Below, in pieces: positions 37,610 to 45,097 of a stretch of 47,897 nucleotides of DNA. Position 1 is the first letter of the stretch. Each line of letters starts with the position of its first letter. Source of the DNA: Hyphomicrobiales bacterium (GTDB taxonomy: Bacteria; Pseudomonadota; Alphaproteobacteria; Rhizobiales; Rhizobiaceae); contig UCOA01000021.1 of NCBI GenBank assembly GCA_900474095.1, forward strand, positions 1 through 47,897, given 5' to 3'. A model generated the notes under the pieces. The model was not told the DNA's origin and searched no databases. It saw only the letters and a program-made list of their open reading frames with translations. A program made the translations under genes and the position numbers.

Positions 37610-37743
37610 TCGTATCTGCTCACGTTCGCGATCACCGAGTTTAAGTTTTGACGGCTCGGCGCGTCAATGGCGCTGATGGGCTTTGGCTTGCGATAATGGT
37701 GCAATTTTGGTGCTATCTTGCGGTTGATGCAAGCTGCAGGCAC

Positions 37744-37776
37744 AAAAAAAGCCGGCCACTCGAAGTGACCGGCTTT
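37744..37776 (-). terminator. Intrinsic terminator after the OmpA-type gene
   Basis: Stem AAAGCCGGCCACT / AGTGACCGGCTTT (one mismatch) with a 3-base loop. On the minus strand it is followed by a run of seven T. It lies about 20 bases past the stop. Confidence 0.85.
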
Positions 37777-37795
37777 CTGCAATCCATAAGTGGGG

Positions 37796-38461
37796 TCAGC
37801 TTTCCTTGATCGGCGCGATCGAAATCTCGACGCGGCGGTTCTGTGCCCTTCCGTCCGGGCTGCTGTTCGACGCCACGGGCCGGTCCGGGCCGTAGCCCAC
37901 GGCCGACATGCGGCGCTGGTCGACGCCGCGCGAACCGAGATAATTGGCGACCGAAATGGCCCGGCGCTCGGAAAGGCCCTGGTTGTGGCTGGCGCTGCCG
38001 GTCGAATCCGTGTGGCCATCGACGTCGATCAGCGTCTTGTTGAACTTGCGCAAGACGACCGAAACCGAGTCCAGCGTCGAATAGAAGCCGGGATTTACCT
38101 GGTCCTGGTCCGTCGCAAAGGTGATATTCGATGGCATGTTGAGGATGATGCGGTCGCCGGCGCGGGTGACCGAAACGCCGGTGCCCTGCAACTGCGCGCG
38201 CAGTTCGGATTCCTGGCTGTCCATGTAGTTGCCGACCAGGCCGCCGCCGAGCGCACCGATGCCGGCGCCGACCAGGGCCGCGTCGCGGCGACCGGCGGCA
38301 CTTCCGCCGACCAGAAGGCCGGTTGCGGCACCGAGGCCCGCACCGATCAGCGCGCCGCCGGCGGTGTTCGACATTTTCTGCTGGCCCGTATACGGGTCTG
38401 TGGTCGTGCAACCGGAAAGATAGACGGCAGCGATAGTCAGTACGGCGAATTTCTTGATCAT
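37796..38461 (-). CDS. OmpA-family lipoprotein with glycine zipper
   Basis: The 221-residue outer-membrane lipoprotein has a signal peptide MIKKFAVLTIAAVYLSGC ending in lipobox LSGC (Cys18). A glycine-zipper region follows (GGALIGAGLGAATGLLVGG, about 38-75). The OmpA-like peptidoglycan-binding domain runs from about 110 to the end, with VDGHTDSTGSASHNQGLSERRA (TDxxG....N..LS.RRA) and NRRVEI. It resembles the YiaD type. In-frame ATGs at 38497 and 38536 would hide the signal peptide and were set aside. Confidence 0.92.
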   Translation of the reverse strand: MIKKFAVLTIAAVYLSGCTTTDPYTGQQKMSNTAGGALIGAGLGAATGLLVGGSAAGRRDAALVGAGIGALGGGLVGNYMDSQESELRAQLQGTGVSVTRAGDRIILNMPSNITFATDQDQVNPGFYSTLDSVSVVLRKFNKTLIDVDGHTDSTGSASHNQGLSERRAISVANYLGSRGVDQRRMSAVGYGPDRPVASNSSPDGRAQNRRVEISIAPIKES

Positions 38462-38568
38462 GGAATCAGGGGTCCCCAATGGTGCTGTCTGCTTCATACT
38501 ACCGATTGCGGCAGGAAGATGAAGAGCAGGTGCCATTTAAGGATCAAACAGCCAAATCGGTTGTATAA

Positions 38569-38603
38569 GGCGCGGGGTACGCCGCTGACAGTGCTCCCGC
38601 GCC
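38569..38603 (-). terminator. Probable terminator of the Cys-rich protein gene
   Basis: Stem GGCGCGGG / CCCGCGCC with an 18-base loop, 9 bases past the stop, followed on the minus strand by TTATAC. The T-run is weak. Confidence 0.45.
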
Positions 38604-38611
38604 CTTGGCGG

Positions 38612-38989
38612 CTATTCGGTCAGGTTGATCTCTTCCGTGCTGCCGCCCTGACAGGTGTAGCAGCAATCGGTGCAGGTGTCGGCGTTGTCCGGGCCGGTGC
38701 CCCAATAGGTCGCCTTGTCGCCGGAAACCCAGGCGCCGTAGCAGATCTTTTCGCCCTCGTCGCAGGACAGCGGAATCTGCTTGGTTTCGCCGTCATCCAG
38801 CAGATAGACCTGATTGTTACCCGGCCACAGATGGTCGCGATCCTGGCTGTAAAGCTCGACTTCGACGGCGTTCGGGTGACTGTTCATCATCTGGAAGGTC
38901 ACGTCGGCAGCGGAGGCAGCAGTGACGCCGCTCAAAAGCACGAGTACGGAAAGCGCGGCCAGACCCGCGCGTTGACGAATGGTTTTCAT
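38612..38989 (-). CDS. Secreted Cys-rich hypothetical protein
   Basis: The 125-residue exported protein has a signal peptide MKTIRQRAGLAALSVLVLLS with cleavage near TAASAADV. The mature part has FQMMNSHPNAVEVELYSQD, then LPLSCDEGEKICYGAW-like and a Cys-rich tail, CTDCCYTCQGG, with six Cys in all, suggesting disulphides or a metal site. I do not recognise the family. The ATG has GAGGGG upstream. It stands alone between the OmpA-type lipoprotein and the GNAT gene. Confidence 0.7.
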   Translation of the reverse strand: MKTIRQRAGLAALSVLVLLSGVTAASAADVTFQMMNSHPNAVEVELYSQDRDHLWPGNNQVYLLDDGETKQIPLSCDEGEKICYGAWVSGDKATYWGTGPDNADTCTDCCYTCQGGSTEEINLTE

Positions 38990-39154
38990 GGATCCCCTCT
39001 GAATTTGTCGGCCGTGCGGCCGAGATTCAGCTAGCATGAATATAAAAGCCACGGAACGGCCGGCCTGGCCAAACAGGGCGAATCTTTCCAAGCCATTTTT
39101 GGTGACAAGTATAGGTGGAATTGATGGCGTGATTTTCGCTCTGGCGGTGTCTTG

Positions 39155-39685
39155 TCAATCCGTGGCCAAAGACTTGTAGAAAAACGTCGATCCGCAATAG
39201 CTGCCATCGGGCATCAGCGCATATTGCGGAATGACGCCGACACGCTGCCAGCCGAGTTTTTCATAGATCGATTCGGCGGGGCTTCCGGTTGCGGTGTCGA
39301 GCACGAGCACATGCCGCCCGTGCTTTGCCGCCTCGCTTTCGACCGCAGTCATCAGCAGCCGCGAGAGCCCAAGGCCGCGCGCCCGTCGATGAACGAGCAG
39401 CTTCTTGAGGTCGGCGCGATGCGGCTGGTTCGGCATCATGCCGATGCCGAGTTGGACCGTGCCGAGAATATCACCATCCTTTTCCGCCACGATCAGGATC
39501 GTGTGTCCCTCGCTGACCGCGCGGGCGACGCCTTCCCAGTAGGGCATGGCATCGCCAGGCGCGTGCGGCGACATGAACCCGACCGACGCGCCGCCTTCGA
39601 CGCAGTCCGAGAGGATTTCCGCCAGTGCAGGTAGCGCGGCGGCGGTTTCAGGAGGGGCAAGGGTGCGGATGGTAACCTGGAACAT
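39155..39685 (-). CDS. GNAT family N-acetyltransferase
   Basis: The 176-residue GNAT-fold protein has motif A in LKKLLVHRRARGLGLSRLLMTAV (about 103-125, with ARGLGLSRLL as the acetyl-CoA loop) and motif B LDTATGSPAESIYEKLGWQRVG. It begins 5 bases after the XRE-cupin regulator gene stop, so it is the regulated partner in a two-gene unit. The acceptor is unknown. Confidence 0.88.
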   Translation of the reverse strand: MFQVTIRTLAPPETAAALPALAEILSDCVEGGASVGFMSPHAPGDAMPYWEGVARAVSEGHTILIVAEKDGDILGTVQLGIGMMPNQPHRADLKKLLVHRRARGLGLSRLLMTAVESEAAKHGRHVLVLDTATGSPAESIYEKLGWQRVGVIPQYALMPDGSYCGSTFFYKSLATD

Positions 39686-39690
39686 CGGGA

Positions 39691-40269
39691 CTAGACTTTG
39701 CTGCGGTTGAGGATGATGGCGTAGCGTGCCGGCGCGTCATGCGGATTGTGAAAGACATGGGCTTCGACAAGCCGCATGAACAGGCAGTCACCCGCCTCAA
39801 GGACGTGCGTCTCGTCCCCGGCCGTCATCGTCAGCCTGCCTTCGAACAGCCAGAGATGCTGGGTGAAACCGGGGTCGAACTGCTGCTGCTCGAACACCAC
39901 TCGGGCGCCCGGCGGAAACTCGACTTCGACAATGTCGACCGGTGAGCCGACATTGTCGGGCGAGACCGACCGGCGCAGGTAGCCCGTTTCCGGATCGCGC
40001 CAGACGCGCTGCTCTGCGCGCCGCAGAAGCGGTCTTCCGGCCTCGTCGCCGGTTGCAAAGAAGCGTGACAGGGTCGTGCCCAAAGCGCTGCAGAGCCGCG
40101 CAAGCAACTGCGCCGTGGGGCTCGCCTCGCCGCGCTCGATGCGCGAGATCATCGCCCGACTGACACCGGAACGACCGGCCAGATCGTCGAGCGTCAAGGT
40201 TTGAGCCAGCCGCAGCGCTTTCATCCGCTCGCCTATATCTATTTGGAATGTGTCTGCCATTGATTCCAT
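39691..40269 (-). CDS. XRE-family regulator with C-terminal cupin domain
   Basis: The 192-residue regulator has an N-terminal lambda-repressor-like helix-turn-helix (ERMKALRLAQTLTLDDLAGRSGVSRAMISRIERGEASPT, about 13-50) and a C-terminal cupin (about 115-190, with HLWLFEGRLTMTAGDETHVLEAGDCLFM). This is the usual architecture of small-molecule-sensing MerR/XRE-cupin repressors. Neither ATG at 40269 nor 40260 has a good Shine-Dalgarno site, and a promoter-like pair ends only six bases before 40269. The downstream GNAT gene is probably its target. Confidence 0.88.
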   Translation of the reverse strand: MESMADTFQIDIGERMKALRLAQTLTLDDLAGRSGVSRAMISRIERGEASPTAQLLARLCSALGTTLSRFFATGDEAGRPLLRRAEQRVWRDPETGYLRRSVSPDNVGSPVDIVEVEFPPGARVVFEQQQFDPGFTQHLWLFEGRLTMTAGDETHVLEAGDCLFMRLVEAHVFHNPHDAPARYAIILNRSKV

Positions 40270-40275
40270 GATAAG

Positions 40276-40304
40276 AGAATTAGTTGATCTTATAGTGGAG
40301 TCAA
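40276..40304 (-). promoter_or_regulatory. Promoter-like pair and inverted repeat in front of the XRE-cupin gene
   Basis: On the minus strand, TTGACT and AATTCT are 17 bases apart, with AATTCT ending six bases before the ATG. GTTGA (40283-40287) and TCAAC (40301-40305) form an inverted repeat over it, a possible self-operator. Confidence 0.4.
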
Positions 40305-40330
40305 CCGCCTCATTGTTTCTTGCCAAATAA

Positions 40331-40471
40331 ATCGACTGGTGCCGTTTTTCTACAACAGCCGAACCGGCGGCCTTTCGCGACGCCGACGGAAAGGGCAAGA
40401 GCGCAGCGATCCGGATTGCGGGGCTCGACAGTCACCTCAAACTGACGACTGCCGATTTCTCCTGCGCCTGA
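40331..40471 (+). pseudogene. Possible 3' remnant of a lost gene
   Basis: The 337-base gap between the XRE gene and lepA holds an open frame without a start (46 codons to TGA). It reads like a protein C-terminus: GKGKSAAIRIAGLDSHLKL, then TTADFSCA, with coding-like codons. It opens right after a TAA at 40328. It could be a decayed gene tail or chance. The rest of the gap carries the promoter-like elements of the two divergent genes. Confidence 0.3.
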
Positions 40472-40539
40472 GACCCGGCACCTGGTTGATCGCGCGCTTC
40501 GGCTTTTGCAGCAGTCTTGCGGCAGATAACCGGCGTCCA

Positions 40540-40569
40540 TTGCATTTGCCCGGCCGCAATCGGTAAAAT
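40540..40569 (+). promoter_or_regulatory. Candidate lepA promoter
   Basis: TTGCAT and TAAAAT separated by 18 bases, ending about 38 bases before the lepA ATG. It is a fair match to a vegetative promoter; there is no experimental support. Confidence 0.35.
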
Positions 40570-40606
40570 TCTTTGCAGTTTTGGAGGTTCCATTGTATGC
40601 GGGCGC

Positions 40607-42433
40607 ATGAGCACAAATTCGACCCGCACACCCCTCTCGCACATCCGCAATTTCTCGATCGTCGCCCATATCGACCATGGCAAGTCGACGCTGGCTGACC
40701 GGCTGATCCAGTCGACGGGCGGTCTTGCCGCGCGCGAGATGTCCGAGCAGGTTCTCGACAGCATGGATATCGAGAAGGAGCGCGGCATTACCATCAAGGC
40801 CCAGACCGTGCGCCTTCACTACGTCGCCAACAACGGCGAGACCTATGTCCTCAACCTGATCGATACGCCCGGCCATGTCGATTTTGCCTATGAAGTTTCG
40901 CGCTCGCTGTCGGCCTGCGAAGGCTCGCTGCTGGTCGTCGACGCGTCGCAGGGTGTCGAAGCCCAGACGCTTGCCAACGTCTATCAGGCGATCGACAACA
41001 ACCACGAGATCGTCACCGTCCTCAACAAGATCGACCTGCCGGCCGCAGAGCCTGACCGTATCCGCGAGCAGATCGAGGAAGTCATCGGCATCGACGCCTC
41101 GCAGGCCGTGCTGATTTCGGCCAAGACCGGCCTCGGCATTCCCGATGTGCTGGAAGCCATCGTCCACCAACTGCCGGCCCCGAAGAGCGAGGGCGGCCAA
41201 GATGCGCCGTTGAAGGCGCTGCTCGTCGACAGCTGGTATGATACCTATCTCGGCGTCATCGTTCTCGTGCGTATTCTCGATGGCACGCTGAAAAAGGGCC
41301 AGACCATCCGCATGATGGGTACGGACGCCAAGTATCAGGTCGAGCGCGTCGGCGTCATCACGCCGAAGATGCTGACCGTCGATGCGCTCGGCCCGGGCGA
41401 GATCGGCTTCATCACCGCCTCGATCAAGGAAGTCGCCGATACCCGCGTCGGCGACACGATCACCGAGGACAAGCGGCCGACCGCCCACATGCTGCCGGGC
41501 TTCAAGCCGGCCCAGCCAGTGGTCTTCTGCGGCCTGTTCCCGGTCGATGCCGCCGATTTCGAGGATCTTCGCGCCGCCATGGGCAAGCTGCGCCTCAACG
41601 ACGCCTCGTTTTCGTTCGAAATGGAATCATCCGCGGCGCTCGGCTTCGGCTTCCGCTGCGGCTTCCTCGGATTGCTGCATCTCGAAATCGTCCAGGAGCG
41701 CCTTGAGCGCGAGTTCGACCTCGACCTGATCGCCACCGCCCCGTCCGTCGTCTACAAGCTGTTCATGACCGATGGCAGCGAGCGCGAGCTGCACAATCCG
41801 GCCGACATGCCCGATGTCGTCAAGATCGCCGAAATCCACGAGCCGTGGATCCGTGCGACCATCCTGACGCCCGACGATTATCTCGGCGGCATCCTCAAGC
41901 TCTGCCAGGACAGGCGCGGCATCCAGGTGGAACTCACCTATGTCGGCACCCGCGCGATGCTGACCTACGACCTGCCGCTCAACGAAGTCGTCTTCGATTT
42001 CTACGACCGGCTGAAGTCGATCTCCAAGGGCTATGCCTCCTTCGACTACCAGATCACCAATCACCAGGAAGGTCATCTGGTGAAGATGTCGATCCTCGTC
42101 AACGGCGAGCCGGTCGATGCGCTGTCGATGATGGTCCACCGCATGGCCGCCGAAAAGCGCGGCCGCGACATGTGCGAAAAGCTCAAGGAGCTGATCCCCA
42201 AGCACATGTTCAAGATCCCGATCCAGGCCGCCATCGGCGGCAACGTGATCGCCCGCGAAACCATCTCGGCGCTGCGCAAGGACGTCACCGCCAAGTGCTA
42301 CGGCGGCGACGCCACCCGCAAGCGCAAGCTGCTCGACAAGCAGAAGGCCGGCAAGAAGCGCATGCGCCAGTTCGGCAAGGTGGAAATCCCGCAGGAAGCG
42401 TTCATCGCGGCGCTGAAGATGGGCGACGAGTAA
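40607..42433 (+). CDS. lepA: Elongation factor 4 (ribosomal back-translocase)
   Basis: GTPase that acts on stalled or mistranslocated ribosomes and in 30S biogenesis. The 608-residue protein has G1 [14 protein letters not shown] (about 16), G3 [12 protein letters not shown] (about 85), G4 NKIDLP (about 139), domain II, then [17 protein letters not shown] and the EF4-specific C-terminal domain ending [13 protein letters not shown]. The ATG at 40607 is conserved in context (MSTNS...), but the best Shine-Dalgarno (GGAGG, 40583-40587) is 19 bases away and better placed for an out-of-frame ATG at 40597. A decayed copy of its 3' end lies at 43132-43250. Confidence 0.96.
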   Translation: MSTNSTRTPLSHIRNFSIVAHIDHGKSTLADRLIQSTGGLAAREMSEQVLDSMDIEKERGITIKAQTVRLHYVANNGETYVLNLIDTPGHVDFAYEVSRSLSACEGSLLVVDASQGVEAQTLANVYQAIDNNHEIVTVLNKIDLPAAEPDRIREQIEEVIGIDASQAVLISAKTGLGIPDVLEAIVHQLPAPKSEGGQDAPLKALLVDSWYDTYLGVIVLVRILDGTLKKGQTIRMMGTDAKYQVERVGVITPKMLTVDALGPGEIGFITASIKEVADTRVGDTITEDKRPTAHMLPGFKPAQPVVFCGLFPVDAADFEDLRAAMGKLRLNDASFSFEMESSAALGFGFRCGFLGLLHLEIVQERLEREFDLDLIATAPSVVYKLFMTDGSERELHNPADMPDVVKIAEIHEPWIRATILTPDDYLGGILKLCQDRRGIQVELTYVGTRAMLTYDLPLNEVVFDFYDRLKSISKGYASFDYQITNHQEGHLVKMSILVNGEPVDALSMMVHRMAAEKRGRDMCEKLKELIPKHMFKIPIQAAIGGNVIARETISALRKDVTAKCYGGDATRKRKLLDKQKAGKKRMRQFGKVEIPQEAFIAALKMGDE

Positions 42434-42541
42434 GCGTCTTTTCCACGCTTTGCGATCAGGGGGCCGGATTGGGGCCTATTGATCGAGCCTAGAAATTACG
42501 GCTGCTGGCGCATTCTCGCGGAGGGCGCGCTGCACACCGCT

Positions 42542-43096
42542 CTATCGTTCCAGCCGCCGCGCCGGGTTTCCCACCACCGTCGCGCCGGCAGGCACGTCCT
42601 TCGTCACCACCGCGCCCGCTCCCACGATCGCGCCGTCGCCGATGGTCACGCCAGGCAGGAGGAGGGCGCCGCCGCCGATCCAGACGTCCTCGCCGATCGT
42701 CACGGGCCTTGCGAGCTCAAGCCCGGTCCTGCGCAAATCGGGATCGTTGGGATGGATCGCGCAATAGATCTGCACGACCGGTCCCAGCATCGAGCCCCGC
42801 CCGATGCGGACGGGCGCTGAATCGAGGATCGTGCAGCCCGCATTCATATAGACATTTTCGCAAAGGGCGATGTTCATGCCGTAGGAGCAATGAAACGGTG
42901 CCTCGATCATGAAGTTCGCGGGCACGACGCGAAAAAGCGCCTGCAGCGCCGGCGCCACCTGCCCGCGCTCTCCCGGCGCTAGCGTATTGTGCTGGTGCAC
43001 CGCCTCGCGCGCCGTTCGCCGTAAAGCGTCGAGCTCGGGATCGAGGCAATTGTACCATTGACCCGCTTCCATCTTCATCCGTTCGCTGTCAGCCAT
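42542..43096 (-). CDS. Maltose O-acetyltransferase-like hexapeptide transferase
   Basis: The 184-residue acetyl-CoA-dependent sugar O-acetyltransferase of the Maa/LacA/NodL group is a left-handed parallel beta-helix trimer. The N-terminal Mac domain ([20 protein letters not shown], about 6-25) precedes hexapeptide repeats, with [23 protein letters not shown] and the catalytic His likely in [10 protein letters not shown]. Also visible are [39 protein letters not shown]. The ATG at 43096 has GGGAGAA. It sits between lepA and the lepA 3' relic, a sign of arrival by insertion. Confidence 0.92.
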   Translation of the reverse strand: MADSERMKMEAGQWYNCLDPELDALRRTAREAVHQHNTLAPGERGQVAPALQALFRVVPANFMIEAPFHCSYGMNIALCENVYMNAGCTILDSAPVRIGRGSMLGPVVQIYCAIHPNDPDLRRTGLELARPVTIGEDVWIGGGALLLPGVTIGDGAIVGAGAVVTKDVPAGATVVGNPARRLER

Positions 43097-43131
43097 GCAA
43101 TTCTCCCACGCAAGGCACATATCTTTGCAGA

Positions 43132-43250
43132 CCGGCGGAGCCGCTCGCAAGCGCTGCCTCTGGAAAAACGGAAAGGAAGCGCACCCGCCAGTTGGCAAGG
43201 TCGAAATTCCACAGCGAGCGTTCATCGCAGCGCTGCACTGGGCGATGAAC
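43132..43250 (+). pseudogene. Degenerate duplicate of the lepA 3' end
   Basis: Aligns by eye with the last ~130 bases of lepA (42301-42430), in the same orientation. Shared blocks are CGCAAGCGC, GCCAGTT(C)GGCAAGGT, AGCGTTCATCGC and TGGGCGA. In the frame still visible, [15 protein letters not shown] corresponds to [15 protein letters not shown] of LepA. A one-base deletion (at 43193/43194) and internal gaps break the frame, so it is a relic. About four of five positions agree over the best 64 bases (hand count). It flanks the acetyltransferase gene as a direct repeat of lepA. Confidence 0.75.
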
Positions 43251-43272
43251 AAAACTCTTTTCTTCCAACCAT

Positions 43273-43295
43273 TGTGCGCATATTATGTGCGCATA
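43273..43295 (+). promoter_or_regulatory. Tandem operator-like repeat in front of ccdAB
   Basis: Two exact copies of TGTGCGCATA, 13 bases apart start to start, each with the palindrome TGCGCA, ending 17 bases before the antitoxin start codon. This is consistent with autoregulation by CcdA or the CcdAB complex. Confidence 0.5.
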
Positions 43296-43311
43296 AATCT
43301 TGGAGAGTGAT

Positions 43312-43542
43312 GTGTCCCAGCTCGTTCGCAAGCCAGCCAATCTGTCCCTGGATAGCGCCCTCGTCTCGCAAGCGCGTGATCTCAACATCAATCTGTCTCG
43401 CGCGGCGGAAGAAGGGATCGAGCGTGCTGTGAAAAGCGAGCGTGAAAGGTTGTGGCGGATAGAGAACGCCGAGGCGATCGCCGCATCCAATAAATATGTC
43501 GAGGAGCATGGCCTGCCCTTGGCGAAATATCGCCAGTTCTGA
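43312..43542 (+). CDS. ccdA: CcdA-type antitoxin
   Basis: The 76-residue labile antitoxin neutralises CcdB and binds the operon promoter. It has a ribbon-helix-helix N-terminus (ANLSLDSALVSQARDLNINLSRAAEEGIERAV, about 9-40) and a toxin-wrapping C-terminal arm WRIENAEAIAASNKYVEEHG, ending LAKYRQF, the chromosomal CcdA pattern. It starts with GTG at 43312, preceded by GGAG at six bases spacing. Its stop overlaps the ccdB start (TGATG). Confidence 0.88.
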   Translation: MSQLVRKPANLSLDSALVSQARDLNINLSRAAEEGIERAVKSERERLWRIENAEAIAASNKYVEEHGLPLAKYRQF

Positions 43543-43841
43543 TGGCAAGGTTTCATGTCTATCGCTTGAAACAGAATGGTGCTCTGGTTATCGCCGTGCA
43601 GTCCGATCTTCTGTCCAGTCTTCAGACATGCGCCGTCATTCCGCTTCTTCCAAAAGGAGAGCTTTCCCCGGTGATTGCGCGGCTCAATCCGGAGTTTGAG
43701 ATCAGCGGACGGTCCTACACGATGGCGACGCAGTTTATCGGCGTTGTGGCTCTAAGCGAACTCGGACCGGACCTTATTGACTTGACCGGTAAAGCAGAGG
43801 CCGTCACCGCCGCAACGGATTTTCTCTTTCAAGGTTTTTGA
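43542..43841 (+). CDS. ccdB: CcdB-type toxin
   Basis: The 99-residue CcdB-fold protein poisons DNA gyrase in the F-plasmid homologue. Features are ARFHVYRLKQNGALVIAVQSDLL, VIPLLPKGELSPVIARLNPEF and MATQFIGVVALSELG. The C-terminus reads DFLFQGF, where the F toxin has LMFWGI; the Trp that stacks on GyrA is replaced by Gln. It is one base-overlapped with ccdA. Whether gyrase is still the target is open. Confidence 0.88.
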   Translation: MARFHVYRLKQNGALVIAVQSDLLSSLQTCAVIPLLPKGELSPVIARLNPEFEISGRSYTMATQFIGVVALSELGPDLIDLTGKAEAVTAATDFLFQGF

Positions 43842-43988
43842 TATCTTGTTGAGGGCGCGTGCGATGAAAGATCAATTGCCTTTCACGCGCGGCCATACTC
43901 AACTTGAACTCCCGATATGTCTCCATTACACCTTGTTGTGCGTAAGGCCGGAGGCGGCCCCCGCTGGAGCCATGAGGGAAATCCGAAA

Positions 43989-44363
43989 ATGCACAAGTTC
44001 AAGATTCTGAAGGCCGCGAACGATCAGTTTCGTATCCAGTTCCTGTATAATTCCGAAGTAATGGTCTGGTCGGAGAATTATGCCTCCAAGGCGAGCGCCA
44101 AGAACTGCATCGAATCGATCAAAAAGAACGCGCCGGGGGCGGCGACGGTCGATGTCAGCAAGGACGAAACCGGATCCGGTTATCGCTTCGAGATCGTCGC
44201 AAGCAAGGACGGCGAGCATTTCGTCCGCTTCAAGGCGTCCAATGGCGAGACGATGGTGCGTTCGGAGACCTATGCGTCCAAGGCAAGCGCCAAGAATTGC
44301 ATCGAGTCCGTGAAGAAGAATGGCCCAGATGCGCCGGTGGAAGACGAAACCGCCAGCGCATGA
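43989..44363 (+). CDS. YegP-type DUF1508 protein with two repeats
   Basis: The 124-residue small soluble protein is built of two copies of the DUF1508 unit: FKILKAANDQFRIQFLYNSE... and YRFEIVASKDGEHFVRFKASNGE..., each ending with YASKASAKNCIESIKKN or YASKASAKNCIESVKKN. The repeats are near-identical there at both protein and DNA level. Role is unknown. The ATG at 43989 follows GAGGGA. It lies downstream of the ccdAB pair with an imperfect inverted repeat (43855-43890) between. Confidence 0.85.
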   Translation: MHKFKILKAANDQFRIQFLYNSEVMVWSENYASKASAKNCIESIKKNAPGAATVDVSKDETGSGYRFEIVASKDGEHFVRFKASNGETMVRSETYASKASAKNCIESVKKNGPDAPVEDETASA

Positions 44364-44372
44364 TGATGAATT

Positions 44373-44398
44373 GCCGCCTCTCCATTGGACGAGGCGGC
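44373..44398. terminator. Hairpin between convergent YegP and GFA genes
   Basis: Perfect 8-base stem GCCGCCTC / GAGGCGGC with a 10-base loop in a 52-base gap between convergent genes. It is a likely bidirectional terminator. Confidence 0.55.
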
Positions 44399-44415
44399 GC
44401 CCGTCTTGATCTCGC

Positions 44416-44877
44416 TCAAGCCGCCGGTTGTTTTTCAGCAAATTCCTTGACCAGCACTGCATATGTCTCCATCGGCGGAATGGTCTCATAGCTGTGCACC
44501 GCCGCTGTGGCGGCCCAGGGCAGCTTCTCGCCGGTGAAGGTCTCGATGAACGGAGAGAACCAGCTTGCGTCGTCAAGCATGGTCGGGCGCAGGTTGACAA
44601 ACCAGTCCATGCCTTCGGGGCGGGTGAACATCCACGTCAGGCAGTGCGGGCAGAAATAGTGGCGGGTGGCGCCGTGCAGACCGCCGATCACGGGTTCACC
44701 CGCAGTCACCTCGAATCCATCCGCCGGGATGGCGGCACTCAGCGAATACGCGCTGGACGACATCTTCTGGCAGCCGGTGCAGTGGCAGGCCATGGTCAAA
44801 AGGGGTGGCGCGCTGATTTTCAGCCGTACCTGGCCGCAGCGGCAACCGCCTTCCAAGGGGAGATTTTGCATGGTCAT
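44416..44877 (-). CDS. GFA family (glutathione-dependent formaldehyde-activating-like) protein
   Basis: The 153-residue zinc protein of the GFA/Mss4-like fold has Cys ligands in GGCRCGQVR (about 11-19), CHCTGCQK (about 31-38) and FCPHCLTWMF (about 75-84). These match the family's C-x-C, CHC-x2-C and C-x2-C set. Despite the name, many members lack formaldehyde activity; assignment stops at the fold. The ATG at 44877 (or 44871) precedes. It stands alone. Confidence 0.88.
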   Translation of the reverse strand: MTMQNLPLEGGCRCGQVRLKISAPPLLTMACHCTGCQKMSSSAYSLSAAIPADGFEVTAGEPVIGGLHGATRHYFCPHCLTWMFTRPEGMDWFVNLRPTMLDDASWFSPFIETFTGEKLPWAATAAVHSYETIPPMETYAVLVKEFAEKQPAA

Positions 44878-44995
44878 GATTATCCTCCGCGTTCTTGGAT
44901 CAATCTAGCGGAGAGACCGCAGCCGTCAAACGGATCATTGCCTTTGCGTGCGATCATTGCTGCTCGGGATCGCCAGGGCAGGTCGGCACAGCGCC

Positions 44996-45092
44996 GCGCG
45001 TCAAACCTGACGCGCAAAGGACGTAGTAGCACTTTGAAACTGCCGCATAATTTTATCCCTAAATCGATTCCGATTTAAGGAATTATGGCCGC
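44996..45092. repeat. Two-hairpin rhizobial intergenic repeat
   Basis: Left hairpin: GCGCGTCA / TGACGCGC with loop AACC (44996-45015). Right: an imperfect inverted repeat with arms CATAATT...TAAATCG and CGATTTAAGGAATTATG (45046-45087). The layout and the motif TAAATCGATTCCGATTTAAGG resemble a repeat seen in many Rhizobiaceae intergenic regions. Identification is from memory. Confidence 0.5.
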
Positions 45093-45097
45093 GGATT

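Noticed and set aside
42432..42450. AAGCGT / ACGCTT hairpin at the lepA stop as a terminator
   Set aside because: The stem is only six bases, overlaps the stop codon and has no T-run.
43097..43252. N-terminal extension of the acetyltransferase gene back to 43252
   Set aside because: This stretch is antisense to the lepA relic, while ATG 43096 has a good ribosome site and matches the family N-terminus.
43855..43890. Inverted repeat GCGCGTG...CACGCGC downstream of ccdB as a terminator
   Set aside because: The arms pair imperfectly (three-base bulge) and no T-run follows; noted in the YegP entry only.
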